From the NCBI GenBank assembly GCA_023301545.1, contig JALZUI010000141.1, forward strand, positions 1 through 14,025: a DNA stretch of 14,025 nucleotides. Reading direction: 5' to 3'. Of the stretch, positions 6,628 through 13,970 are shown in pieces. Under the pieces are notes generated by a model, which ran no database searches, was not told where the DNA came from, and saw only the letters and a program-made list of their open reading frames with translations. Position numbers and translations under genes: made by a program. The first letter of the stretch is position 1; the number at the start of each line of letters is the position of its first letter. This DNA comes from Akkermansiaceae bacterium. GTDB lineage: Bacteria > Verrucomicrobiota > Verrucomicrobiia > Verrucomicrobiales > Akkermansiaceae.

Positions 6628-7836
6628 ATGAAAAGCATTCTAACGTTACTTGTCTTTTTCAACCTCATCGCCCACGCGAATGAAACCGATTTGACCGCTT
6701 TTTTAATCCCTCCAACTAGCTACAAGCAAACGCCCGAAACGCTAGAAAAGGCCTTTCCTGATAACAAATCTAAGCGCTACTTCGCGTGGCTTAATGAGGA
6801 GAAAACCCGCGCTATCTTTAAGCGTAATCGAGGAGGTCGATCCATTAACCTGACGATTCTCGATGGTCGTATTCCGATTGATGAGATGATCTTAGACTTC
6901 AAAGATGGTCGATACGAGGGCTCTACCGTCTCAATTTTTAATCGAGGAGATGGCTCTAAAATGTCCACGACTCAATTTACCGAACGCACAACGGAAATCT
7001 CCGACACCCTCTCTGAAATCCTACAAAAACGCCCCCGCGAACGTAAAGCTAATAAAACGAAAGGCGTTCTCACTAACGGTCTCGTATGGAAATCACCAAG
7101 AGGGATGGCCGCCCTAGAGTATAATGTTGAAGCTCCAAAAAAGCTCGAATTCGTCCGTCTAAGAGTTGGTAGTTACCTCAATAAAAATGGAATCTATGTA
7201 GCAGCTATGGATGACCGCTCTCAGGCCACAATTCGTAAATCTGAGTTTAAGAAAAATGTCGTTAAAGAAGGCTCTGACGTCTACATCGATAACATCCCCA
7301 TGGTTGACCAAGGCTCCAAGGGGTATTGTGTGGTAGCCAGTATTCAACGTCTCTTCGAGTACTACGGGATCTCTTGTGACATGCACCAATTAGCCGAAAT
7401 CGCAGGGAGCAAACCCGATACGGGAACGAGTAGCATAGAAACCAATAGGCAGCTCGGAGCCATAGACTACCTTTTTAAAACCCGCTATGATTGTCTCGCG
7501 ATCAAACAAGGTAACGGGTTCAACGAAATCAAGGATCAAAAGTATGTTGGCAAGGAACTCTCTACCGACAAAATCGAGAACGAGATCGTAAAATCTATCG
7601 ATAAGGGCATCCCCCTCCTTTGGAGTCTCACAGTCGGAAAATACCCAGAAGTACCCGCCCTCCATGAGCAAACCTCGGGTGGACACATGAGACTTATTAT
7701 CGGCTATAATCTGGAGGAGCGACGCCTCTACTTTTCTGACTCATGGGGCGCTGGGCATGCGCTCAAACACATGAGCCTCGATGATGCGCTCAAAGCAACC
7801 AATGGCTTCTTCCTGCTCACACCTACAATCAATTAA
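6628..7836 (+). CDS. Secreted C39-like papain-fold cysteine peptidase
   Basis: This 402-residue protein has a signal peptide (residues 1-17, MKSILTLLVFFNLIAHA). Its C-terminal half, about 218-400, has the papain-like C39-type pattern: Gln228 (oxyanion hole) in MVDQGSKGYCVVAS, catalytic Cys234, His353 in SGGHMRLIIGYN, and Asp371 in YFSDSWG. All catalytic positions are kept, so it is probably an active cysteine peptidase outside the cytoplasm. The N-terminal half (about 20-200) is a domain I cannot assign; it includes WLNEEKTRAIFKR, DFKDGRYEGSTVSIFNRGDG and a short basic stretch KRPRERKANKTK near 139-150, perhaps a propeptide or a linker. It is not next to an ABC exporter, so a role in bacteriocin leader removal is unlikely. 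TTGAAA lies 34 bases before the ATG (6594-6599) and there is no Shine-Dalgarno. Confidence 0.82.
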   Translation: MKSILTLLVFFNLIAHANETDLTAFLIPPTSYKQTPETLEKAFPDNKSKRYFAWLNEEKTRAIFKRNRGGRSINLTILDGRIPIDEMILDFKDGRYEGSTVSIFNRGDGSKMSTTQFTERTTEISDTLSEILQKRPRERKANKTKGVLTNGLVWKSPRGMAALEYNVEAPKKLEFVRLRVGSYLNKNGIYVAAMDDRSQATIRKSEFKKNVVKEGSDVYIDNIPMVDQGSKGYCVVASIQRLFEYYGISCDMHQLAEIAGSKPDTGTSSIETNRQLGAIDYLFKTRYDCLAIKQGNGFNEIKDQKYVGKELSTDKIENEIVKSIDKGIPLLWSLTVGKYPEVPALHEQTSGGHMRLIIGYNLEERRLYFSDSWGAGHALKHMSLDDALKATNGFFLLTPTIN

Positions 7837-7917
7837 GCGAAAGGTAAGAAGTCACGTCGATTTTTTCAGATATATGCTTTACTGTTCAAAAATACTAATG
7901 AAGAATATTTGAACACT

Positions 7918-9987
7918 ATGTCTCGCTCGTACAATCTCAATCCTAAGCCGACAAAAAGTAGCTTTAGCCTCGACTATAAAGCCGAGCTTAATGAGGAGCA
8001 ATATGCGGCTGTCAGCTCACAACCAGGCCCAGCGCTGGTGATCGCAGGTGCCGGATCAGGGAAAACGCGTACCCTCACTTACCGAGTTGCCTTTTTGATC
8101 GAAAAAGGATTCGAGCCCAAAAACATCCTTCTCCTCACCTTCACTAATAAAGCTTCCCGAGAAATGTTGGAGCGAGTTAAGGAACTTGTACCCGTAGATA
8201 TTTCCGATCTCTGGGGAGGTACTTTTCACTCCATTTGTAACCGTATCCTACGCCGTCATGCCGGAGACATAGGCTTCACTTCTTCCTTTAGTATCCTCGA
8301 TCGTGACGATCAAAAGAGCCTGCTGAATACCGTCATTGCCGATCTCGATATTGATGCCAAAGACAAGCGCTTCCCAAAGGCCGACGTACTCCTCACCATT
8401 TTTTCTCTCTCGCTGAATACAGGGGCTAACATCCAAGCTATTGTCCGTGAAAGTTACCCCTACTTTGAAGACTGGGTCGATCAGATCGAGGAAATCAATA
8501 CGAAGTATGTTCAGAAAAAGAAGGACGTTAATTCGATGGATTTTGACGACCTCCTCGTCCTCACCGTCAAGCTCCTCAAAGGAGACCTCGACCTCCGCCA
8601 GCGTTACCAGAAAAAATTCCAGCACATCTTAGTGGATGAGTTTCAGGACACCAACCACGTTCAGAGCTCCCTCGTAAACCTCCTCGTCGCAGGACAAGAG
8701 AGTATTATGGTGGTCGGAGACGACGCTCAATCGATTTATTCCTGGCGTGGTGCGGATATGGAAAACATCCTCGGCTTTCCCGAACGGTTCAAAAATGCCC
8801 GTACCTTCCGCATTGAATCGAATTACCGCAGTGTTCCCGAGATTCTAGAGCTTTCCAACTCAGCCATTAAAGCCAACAGCAAGCAGTTCGAGAAAAACCT
8901 AAAAGCACACCGCCAAGGAGGGAGCGCTCGCCCAGCCCTCGTCGCTCTGGATGATCCAGCCCAGCAAGCGAACTTCGTCGCCCAACGTATTTTAGAACTC
9001 CGCGAGGAAGGAGTAGAGCTCGAAGAAATCGCGGTGCTCTACCGTGCGCATCATCAGTCCCTAGAGATCCAGATGGAACTCACTAACCGCGACATTCCCT
9101 TTCAAATCACCAGTGGGCTCCGCTTCTTTGAGCAAGCGCATATTAAAGACGTGGCCGCCTTTCTCCGATTTGTGGTCAACCGTAAAGACGAGATTAGCTT
9201 TAAACGCATGGTCTTAATGCTCCCGGGAGTCGGAAATATTGGGGCGGAGAAGCTCTGGCGCTCGTGGGTTGCCACGGGATGGCATGAGCGCGTAGAGAAC
9301 CCCGCAAAATTTTCCAGTATCATGCTCGAGTTCCGCCCGCCTAAGAAAGCGGCTACGAGCTGGGAACAGCTCTGCTTCACACTAGACGAATTGATCGAAG
9401 GAGGAGAGTTCGCTCGTCCCTCTAAGATGGTTTACTCCGTGCTCGAAGGGGTATATGACGAATACATCCGCGCTAGTTTTGATAACTATGAGCAGCGTAA
9501 GCAAGACATCCAGCAGCTCATGGATTATGGCGAAGGCTTCGATGACATCATGGAGTTCCTAGCCCAGCTTTCGCTCATGAGCACGGTCGATGACTCTCCC
9601 TCAGGTAAAAAGGAACAACCCGACGACGAAAGCGTGGTTCTAAGCTCCATTCACCAGGCCAAAGGGTTAGAGTGGAAGGCCGTCTTCGTCATCTGGCTAA
9701 CCGAGGGCATGTTCCCTAATGGCCGAATCCTCGATATGGATGACAGGGACGCCTTAGAGGAGGAACGTCGCCTCTTCTACGTAGCCCTCACCCGCGCCAA
9801 GGATGAGCTTTACCTAACTTACCCCATGATCAACCCCAAGAGCTACCGGGGCGATCTCGTACAAACACCCTCAAGTTTCCTCAACGACTTTCCTAGAACG
9901 CTCGTCGAAGAATGGAATGTCTCTAATACACCCACCTGGGATGAGGAAGATTATTTGGACGAGGACTTCGGGGACGATCCCTTTTAG
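7918..9987 (+). CDS. UvrD/Rep/PcrA-family SF1A DNA helicase
   Basis: This 689-residue protein is an ATP-driven 3'-to-5' DNA helicase of the kind that acts in nucleotide excision repair, replication restart and clearing of proteins from DNA. All family motifs are present in order: Q motif LNEEQYAAV (24-32), Walker A GAGSGKT (44-50), Ia TFTNKAS (74-80), Walker B VDEFQDTN (Asp240-Glu241), III GDDAQSIYSWRGA (267-279), IV ESNYRS (300-305), V SSIHQAKGLEW (576-586) and VI EERRLFYVALTRAK (about 615-628). It is slightly shorter than E. coli UvrD (720) and ends in a highly acidic tail (EEDYLDEDFGDDPF) rather than a clear Tudor-like RNA-polymerase-binding domain. UvrD, Rep and PcrA cannot be told apart safely, so I give no symbol. 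I chose the ATG at 7918; a TTG three codons earlier adds nothing. TATGCT at 7873-7878 is a possible -10. Confidence 0.93.
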   Translation: MSRSYNLNPKPTKSSFSLDYKAELNEEQYAAVSSQPGPALVIAGAGSGKTRTLTYRVAFLIEKGFEPKNILLLTFTNKASREMLERVKELVPVDISDLWGGTFHSICNRILRRHAGDIGFTSSFSILDRDDQKSLLNTVIADLDIDAKDKRFPKADVLLTIFSLSLNTGANIQAIVRESYPYFEDWVDQIEEINTKYVQKKKDVNSMDFDDLLVLTVKLLKGDLDLRQRYQKKFQHILVDEFQDTNHVQSSLVNLLVAGQESIMVVGDDAQSIYSWRGADMENILGFPERFKNARTFRIESNYRSVPEILELSNSAIKANSKQFEKNLKAHRQGGSARPALVALDDPAQQANFVAQRILELREEGVELEEIAVLYRAHHQSLEIQMELTNRDIPFQITSGLRFFEQAHIKDVAAFLRFVVNRKDEISFKRMVLMLPGVGNIGAEKLWRSWVATGWHERVENPAKFSSIMLEFRPPKKAATSWEQLCFTLDELIEGGEFARPSKMVYSVLEGVYDEYIRASFDNYEQRKQDIQQLMDYGEGFDDIMEFLAQLSLMSTVDDSPSGKKEQPDDESVVLSSIHQAKGLEWKAVFVIWLTEGMFPNGRILDMDDRDALEEERRLFYVALTRAKDELYLTYPMINPKSYRGDLVQTPSSFLNDFPRTLVEEWNVSNTPTWDEEDYLDEDFGDDPF

Positions 9988-10006
9988 CGCCTCTGTAATT
10001 CCCCTG

Positions 10007-10035
10007 TTGACATCTCAGCGAAACCTTAGACCATT
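10007..10035 (+). promoter_or_regulatory. Possible menB promoter
   Basis: TTGACA at 10007-10012 is a perfect -35 hexamer. With a 17-base spacer the -10 is ACCATT at 10030-10035, and with 19 bases it is CATTTA at 10032-10037; both are weak matches. Either would place the transcription start at or within a few bases of the menB ATG at 10041. Confidence 0.4.
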
Positions 10036-10040
10036 TACCT

Positions 10041-10916
10041 ATGGTATCAGAGATTTTTCAAGAAGCGGATTGGAAGTTAGTTCCTGGGTTTTCCTTTGAG
10101 GATATTACCTACCACGAGGCCGTTGTGGGCGGAACTGTTAGAATCGCCTTTAACCGCCCCGAGTGCCGAAACGCCTTTCGTCCTCAAACCGTTGACGAAC
10201 TCAAAACCGCGCTAGATCACGCCCATGAAAACACTAGCATCGGAGTCGTCTTGCTTACCGGTAATGGCCCCTCTGCAAAAGATGGGGGCTGGGCCTTTTG
10301 CTCTGGTGGCGACCAACGTGTACGCGGTGATGACGGCTACCAATACGGAGATGGCGCATCCAGTGGGCGCTTACATATTCTTGAAGTCCAGCGTCTCATC
10401 CGCTTTATGCCGAAGGTGGTCATTGCTGTCGTACCAGGCTTTGCGGTCGGTGGCGGTCACTCGCTTCATGTCATTTGTGATATGACCCTCGCTTCACAAG
10501 AGCACGCTGTCTTTCAACAAAAGGATGCCGACGTTGCGAGCTTTGATGGAGGGTATGGCTCAGCCTACCTCGCCAAACAAGTAGGCCAAAAACGCGCACG
10601 CGAAATCTTCTTCCTCGGCCTCCGCTACACCGCCCAAGACGCCTTCGAAATGGGCATGGTTAACAAGGTTGTCCCTCACGCCGAACTTGAATCCAAAGCG
10701 CTCGAATGGGCCTGCTTAATCAACGAAAAGTCCCCCACCGCGCAGAAAATGCTCAAGTTCGCCTTTAACCTCACAGATGACGGAATGGTAGGCCAACAAG
10801 TCTTTGCGGGCGAGGCCACCCGACTCGCATACGGAACCCCTGAGGCCAAAGAAGGTCGCAGTGCCTTTGTCGAAAAACGAAAGCCTGATTTCTCCTCATT
10901 CCCTCGCCAATATTAA
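10041..10916 (+). CDS. menB: 1,4-dihydroxy-2-naphthoyl-CoA synthase MenB
   Basis: MenB, a crotonase-fold enzyme, closes the naphthoquinone ring by converting o-succinylbenzoyl-CoA to 1,4-dihydroxy-2-naphthoyl-CoA in menaquinone synthesis. At 291 residues it fits the family (E. coli, 285). Typical segments are FNRPECRNAFRPQTVDEL, CSGGDQRVRG, PGFAVGGGHSLHVICDM, SFDGGYGSAYLAKQVGQKRAREIFFLG and the C-terminal EAKEGRSAFVEKRKPDFSSFPRQY. The active-site loop reads QKDADVASFDGG (about 160-171). Asp162 stands where E. coli MenB has the bicarbonate-binding Gly156 and where M. tuberculosis MenB has Asp185, so this is a type II, bicarbonate-independent enzyme. Ser167 and Asp169 match the E. coli catalytic Ser161 and Asp163. 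The glycine normally preceding that Ser is Ala166 here. No other men gene is present, so the pathway is dispersed or partly encoded elsewhere. No Shine-Dalgarno is seen before the ATG. Confidence 0.95.
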   Translation: MVSEIFQEADWKLVPGFSFEDITYHEAVVGGTVRIAFNRPECRNAFRPQTVDELKTALDHAHENTSIGVVLLTGNGPSAKDGGWAFCSGGDQRVRGDDGYQYGDGASSGRLHILEVQRLIRFMPKVVIAVVPGFAVGGGHSLHVICDMTLASQEHAVFQQKDADVASFDGGYGSAYLAKQVGQKRAREIFFLGLRYTAQDAFEMGMVNKVVPHAELESKALEWACLINEKSPTAQKMLKFAFNLTDDGMVGQQVFAGEATRLAYGTPEAKEGRSAFVEKRKPDFSSFPRQY

Positions 10917-10969
10917 AGGAAGGTACTCGCTCTGGTCATTCCGCCGATTTTATGCTTAGATCAGAGCAT

Positions 10970-12382
10970 ATGAAACCTACCACCCTTTTCTTTGCACTCC
11001 TCGGCATTGCGCACGCTCAGCCTTCGCTCACCATTTACAACCAGAATTTCGCCGTCGTGCGGCAGGATGTGCCGCTGACCTTACAGGACGGAGAAACCAC
11101 CGTTTCCTTTAATGCCGTCACCTCTCAGCTAGAACCTGATTCCGTCGTTTTCAGAGACCCTACAGGCGCTCTTGAGTTCCAGATCCTAGAGCAAAATTAC
11201 CGGAACGACCCTGTTTCTCAGTCCCTCCTCCTTCACCAGTTTGAGGGACAAGAAATCGCCTTCCTCATCACCCCACAGGACGGAAGTGCATACGAAAAGG
11301 AGGCGCAAATCATTCGTAGTGGTTATGTCCGAGGAGGCGCCTCACAATCCCCTATCATTAAGCTGGATGGCATGATCCGCTTCGGCCTACCGGGACAACC
11401 GCTGTTCCCCAGCCTCGGCGCCGACTCTATTCTACGACCGACCCTCAGCTGGGCGCTCAAAAGCACCGCAGGAGAGGGCCAGGCCGAACTCTCCTACCTC
11501 TCTAAGGGCTTTAGTTGGAAATCAGATTACAACCTCGTTATCACAAAGGACTCAGACCAATCCTCCCTAAACGGCTGGATCACGCTAAACAATAATAGCG
11601 GAACGACCTTTGAAGAAGCTGAGGTTCAACTCATGGCGGGCGATGTTAATAAGGTCCATTACCTTGCTGACGCCCCATTTGGAGGGCGCAGAAGCAATTT
11701 AAGTAGTGCTAAAATGCTCCTAGATGAAACCGTTACGCAAAAGGAAATCGACTCTTTCCACCTCTACAGCGTAGCTCGCCCTGTGACCTTACGTGATCGA
11801 GAAACGAAGCAGGTCCAGTTTATTAAAAGCAACCAAGTCCTCGCCTCCAAATCTTATGTTTATGAGCCTCAGCGTAACCAGCGCTTTTATGGGTCTCTCA
11901 ATAGTAAGGTAGGAAAGCTCGATGGGTTTTCAAAAGACGTCTCAATCTACTGGAGCTTTGAAAACACCACCGAAAACGGCCTCGGCATCCCCCTCCCTGC
12001 TGGAAAGGTACGCCTCTACCAAGAAGAAGACCAGAAGTTAGAATTTCTCGGAGAAAACACCATCGACCACACCCCGCAAAAGGAAGCGGTCGAGTTTTAC
12101 ACCGGTAACGCCTTTGACCTCGTCGGTGAACGAAAAGTTCTAGATTTCAAAATCAACGGTAAGACCATGATCGAAACCATCGAAGTCAAACTCCGCAACC
12201 GCTCCAAGGAAACAGTTACCATCAGCGCGCATGAAAAACTCCTCCGCTGGAGCGAATGGGAACTCCTGAAACAAAGCGCAGAATCGGAAAAGCTTAACTC
12301 CCACACCATTCGTTTCCAAGCCGAACTCGCTCCTGATGAAGAACGTGTCATCAACTACACCGTGAAGTATAGCTGGAAATAA
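10970..12382 (+). CDS. Exported DUF4139 domain-containing protein
   Basis: This 470-residue protein belongs to the DUF4139 family, whose biochemical role is not established; I assign none. The start at 10970 gives a good signal peptide (MKPTTLFFALLGIAHA, cleaved before QPS). The ATG at 10952 would place six polar residues, including Arg and Glu, in front of it and overlaps a possible -10. The mature N-terminus has the family opening LTIYNQNFAVVRQDVPL, then QLEPDSVVFRDP. The core has LSYLSKGFSWKSDYNLVI and GWITLNNNSGTTFEEAEVQLMAGDV, and the C-terminal beta-sandwich region (about 375-470) includes IETIEVKLRNRSKETVTI and ends INYTVKYSWK. The protein lacks cysteines in its core and looks all-beta. 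It sits 53 bases after menB and is followed by a strong terminator, so it is the last gene of the rightward block. Confidence 0.88.
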   Translation: MKPTTLFFALLGIAHAQPSLTIYNQNFAVVRQDVPLTLQDGETTVSFNAVTSQLEPDSVVFRDPTGALEFQILEQNYRNDPVSQSLLLHQFEGQEIAFLITPQDGSAYEKEAQIIRSGYVRGGASQSPIIKLDGMIRFGLPGQPLFPSLGADSILRPTLSWALKSTAGEGQAELSYLSKGFSWKSDYNLVITKDSDQSSLNGWITLNNNSGTTFEEAEVQLMAGDVNKVHYLADAPFGGRRSNLSSAKMLLDETVTQKEIDSFHLYSVARPVTLRDRETKQVQFIKSNQVLASKSYVYEPQRNQRFYGSLNSKVGKLDGFSKDVSIYWSFENTTENGLGIPLPAGKVRLYQEEDQKLEFLGENTIDHTPQKEAVEFYTGNAFDLVGERKVLDFKINGKTMIETIEVKLRNRSKETVTISAHEKLLRWSEWELLKQSAESEKLNSHTIRFQAELAPDEERVINYTVKYSWK

Positions 12383-12415
12383 GAGTCACAGGCTTGCCCC
12401 ATTCAACAAGAACAC

Positions 12416-12448
12416 AAAAAAAAGGGAGCGCCAAAACGCTCCCTTTTT
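12416..12448. terminator. Bidirectional rho-independent terminator
   Basis: A perfect 12-base inverted repeat (AAAAAGGGAGCG, loop CCAAAA, CGCTCCCTTTTT at 12419-12448) has a GC-rich core and a T run on both strands. It lies between the convergent DUF4139 and purC genes, 18 bases from the purC stop, and should end both transcripts. Confidence 0.93.
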
Positions 12449-12465
12449 CATTATTGCAACTACGC

Positions 12466-13191
12466 TTAAGAACTCGCCTTTTCGATACGCTCCAGCACTT
12501 CGCTGTACGCACCCATTACATCACCAAGATCTTGGCGGAAACGGTCTTTATCTAGCTTTTTACCTGTTTCCATATCCCATAAACGGCAGGTATCAGGGCT
12601 TACTTCATCCGCTAGGATAATTTTAGACGGGTCTTCTGTAGGGCGACCAAATTCGATTTTAAAGTCCACCAACTTAAGCCCACACTTAGCAAAAAACTCC
12701 TTCTGCACCTCATTAATAACCAGAGCCTGACGCTTCAGTTCAGCACACTCCTCAGGAGTCGCCAAGCCTAGCTCGCGAGCGTAATCATCGTTGATTAGTG
12801 GATCACCTAGCTCATCTGATTTGTAAGAAAACTCAACGATCGGATTCTTAAACTCGGTTCCTTCCTCTACAGCCATACGCTTAGAAAAATTCCCAGCCGC
12901 TACGTTACGGACAATCACCTCTACTAGTAGGATATTGACGTTCTTAACCAGAATATTGGTCTCATCAATATCTGCAACAATGTGAGTTTCAATCCCGCGC
13001 TCCTCTAGCATCTTATAGAGTAATAGCGTAATAGCCTTATTCAGCTTCCCTTTATTCTCGAATTCAGCCTTTTTCTCCGCATTGAAGGCGGTGGCTTCAT
13101 CCTTATACTCCATGCGGAGCACATTAGGGTCATCAGTGGTATAAAGTCGTTTGGCTTTTCCTTCGTAGAGCGGCTGCATGGCCAAGTGCAT
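12466..13191 (-). CDS. purC: Phosphoribosylaminoimidazole-succinocarboxamide synthase PurC
   Basis: PurC (SAICAR synthase) uses ATP to join CAIR and aspartate in step eight of purine synthesis; it is cytosolic. The 241 residues match bacterial PurC (E. coli, 237). Seen in order are LYEGKAKRLYTTDDPNVL (8-25), with the phosphate-binding GKAK, the DEATAFNAEKK block (31-41), EVIVRNVAAGNFSKR (91-105), the signature LVDFKIEFG (174-182) and DEVSPDTCRLWD (195-206). I chose the ATG at 13191 over the internal one at 13179 because GAGGGGGAGA (13205-13196) precedes it with five bases of spacing, whereas nothing precedes the later ATG. It is the only protein gene on the minus strand, divergent from lspA across 122 bases and convergent with the DUF4139 gene. 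No other pur gene is nearby. Confidence 0.97.
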   Translation of the reverse strand: MHLAMQPLYEGKAKRLYTTDDPNVLRMEYKDEATAFNAEKKAEFENKGKLNKAITLLLYKMLEERGIETHIVADIDETNILVKNVNILLVEVIVRNVAAGNFSKRMAVEEGTEFKNPIVEFSYKSDELGDPLINDDYARELGLATPEECAELKRQALVINEVQKEFFAKCGLKLVDFKIEFGRPTEDPSKIILADEVSPDTCRLWDMETGKKLDKDRFRQDLGDVMGAYSEVLERIEKASS

Positions 13192-13195
13192 AAGG

Positions 13196-13205
13196 TCTCC
13201 CCCTC
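13196..13205 (-). promoter_or_regulatory. purC ribosome binding site
   Basis: On the minus strand the sequence GAGGGGGAGACCTT precedes the ATG at 13191, with GGAG five bases from the start. It is the strongest Shine-Dalgarno in the window and decides the purC start codon. Confidence 0.7.
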
Positions 13206-13313
13206 GCTAGGTCAATCGTGTTTTTAACGATCTAGAGCAGTTATTGAAATACTTCCCGAAAGATTTTGCGTGCCTTTACCGTCATCCATGCTTAGCTCAG
13301 CTGTCTGCACGTT

Positions 13314-13895
13314 ATGAATATTCCTAAGTTCCTCCCCTTTTTCCTGAAAATTTCCTTACCGCTCTATATTCTAGATCAAATCACTAAATGGTGGAGCGTC
13401 CTACACTTTGCCGAACCCTTCAAGGGCTCTAATATCACCACTGATCCACCTCTCGAGGTCATTCCAGGCTTCTTCTATCTCAACCGAATCCATAACCAAG
13501 GCATGGCCTGGGGAATCGGAAACGGCTCCGCTTGGGCTCCCCTCCTATTTCCTGTTATCCTCGTCTCCGCCCTCATCGGTATTCTCATCTTTTGGAAAAA
13601 GGGCGGCTTCCCTACCCGTACTACTCAGGTCGCCGGAGCCCTCGTCATCTCAGGCATCATAGGCAACTTTACCGACCGTATGGTTCAGGGCTTTTTCCTA
13701 GAAGCGTATAAAGATGAATCCCTTTTTACTCGTTGGACCGAAGGCTACGTCGTCGACCTCTTTGACTTCTACTTTCAAGCCTTCAGCTACCGCTACCCAT
13801 GCTTCAACGTCGCCGATAGCTGCATCAGCATCGCCGCCACCCTCCTCATCCTCTCCGCTCTCTTCAGTAAAGAATACAAGGAACTCGCTAAGTAA
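13314..13895 (+). CDS. lspA: Lipoprotein signal peptidase LspA
   Basis: LspA is the inner-membrane aspartic peptidase that removes signal peptides from diacylated prolipoproteins. Four hydrophobic segments are visible (about 8-30, 70-94, 101-120 and 165-187). Family blocks are present: LDQITKWW (21-28), RIHNQGMAWG, GIIGNFTDRM with catalytic Asp121, and CFNVADSCISI with catalytic Asp168. At 193 residues it is longer than E. coli LspA (164). Part of the difference is an insertion of about 17 residues (127-143, FFLEAYKDESLFTRWTE) between the DR motif and the GYVVDLFDFYF segment. Start ATG at 13314 has no Shine-Dalgarno. TTGCGT at 13266-13271 and CATGCT at 13287-13292 (15-base spacer) are a possible promoter. 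The gene is divergent from purC and closed by a terminator. Confidence 0.96.
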   Translation: MNIPKFLPFFLKISLPLYILDQITKWWSVLHFAEPFKGSNITTDPPLEVIPGFFYLNRIHNQGMAWGIGNGSAWAPLLFPVILVSALIGILIFWKKGGFPTRTTQVAGALVISGIIGNFTDRMVQGFFLEAYKDESLFTRWTEGYVVDLFDFYFQAFSYRYPCFNVADSCISIAATLLILSALFSKEYKELAK

Positions 13896-13926
13896 TTCTG
13901 TATTACCAGTTAGCAATAGAGCACTA

Positions 13927-13970
13927 AAAAACCCGCTAAACCTTTATAATTAAAGGCTTAGCGGGTTTTT
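13927..13970. terminator. Bidirectional terminator between lspA and tRNA-Val
   Basis: AAAAACCCGCTAA pairs with TTAGCGGGTTTTT (13927-13939 with 13958-13970). After one mismatch, CCTTTA pairs with TAAAGG around a TAAT loop, giving a long hairpin with a T run on each strand. It ends the lspA transcript and, on the other strand, begins directly at the 3' CCA end of the tRNA. Confidence 0.93.

Noticed and set aside
12466..13191. A purine biosynthesis operon or riboswitch around purC
   Set aside because: No other pur gene is adjacent, and the 122-base upstream gap shows no recognisable purine riboswitch structure.
13290..13303. GCTTAGCTCAGCTG resembling a tRNA D arm, as a tRNA remnant or attachment site
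   Set aside because: The match to a typical D arm stops after about 14 bases, with no anticodon or T arm nearby and no duplicate in the visible tRNA-Val part.
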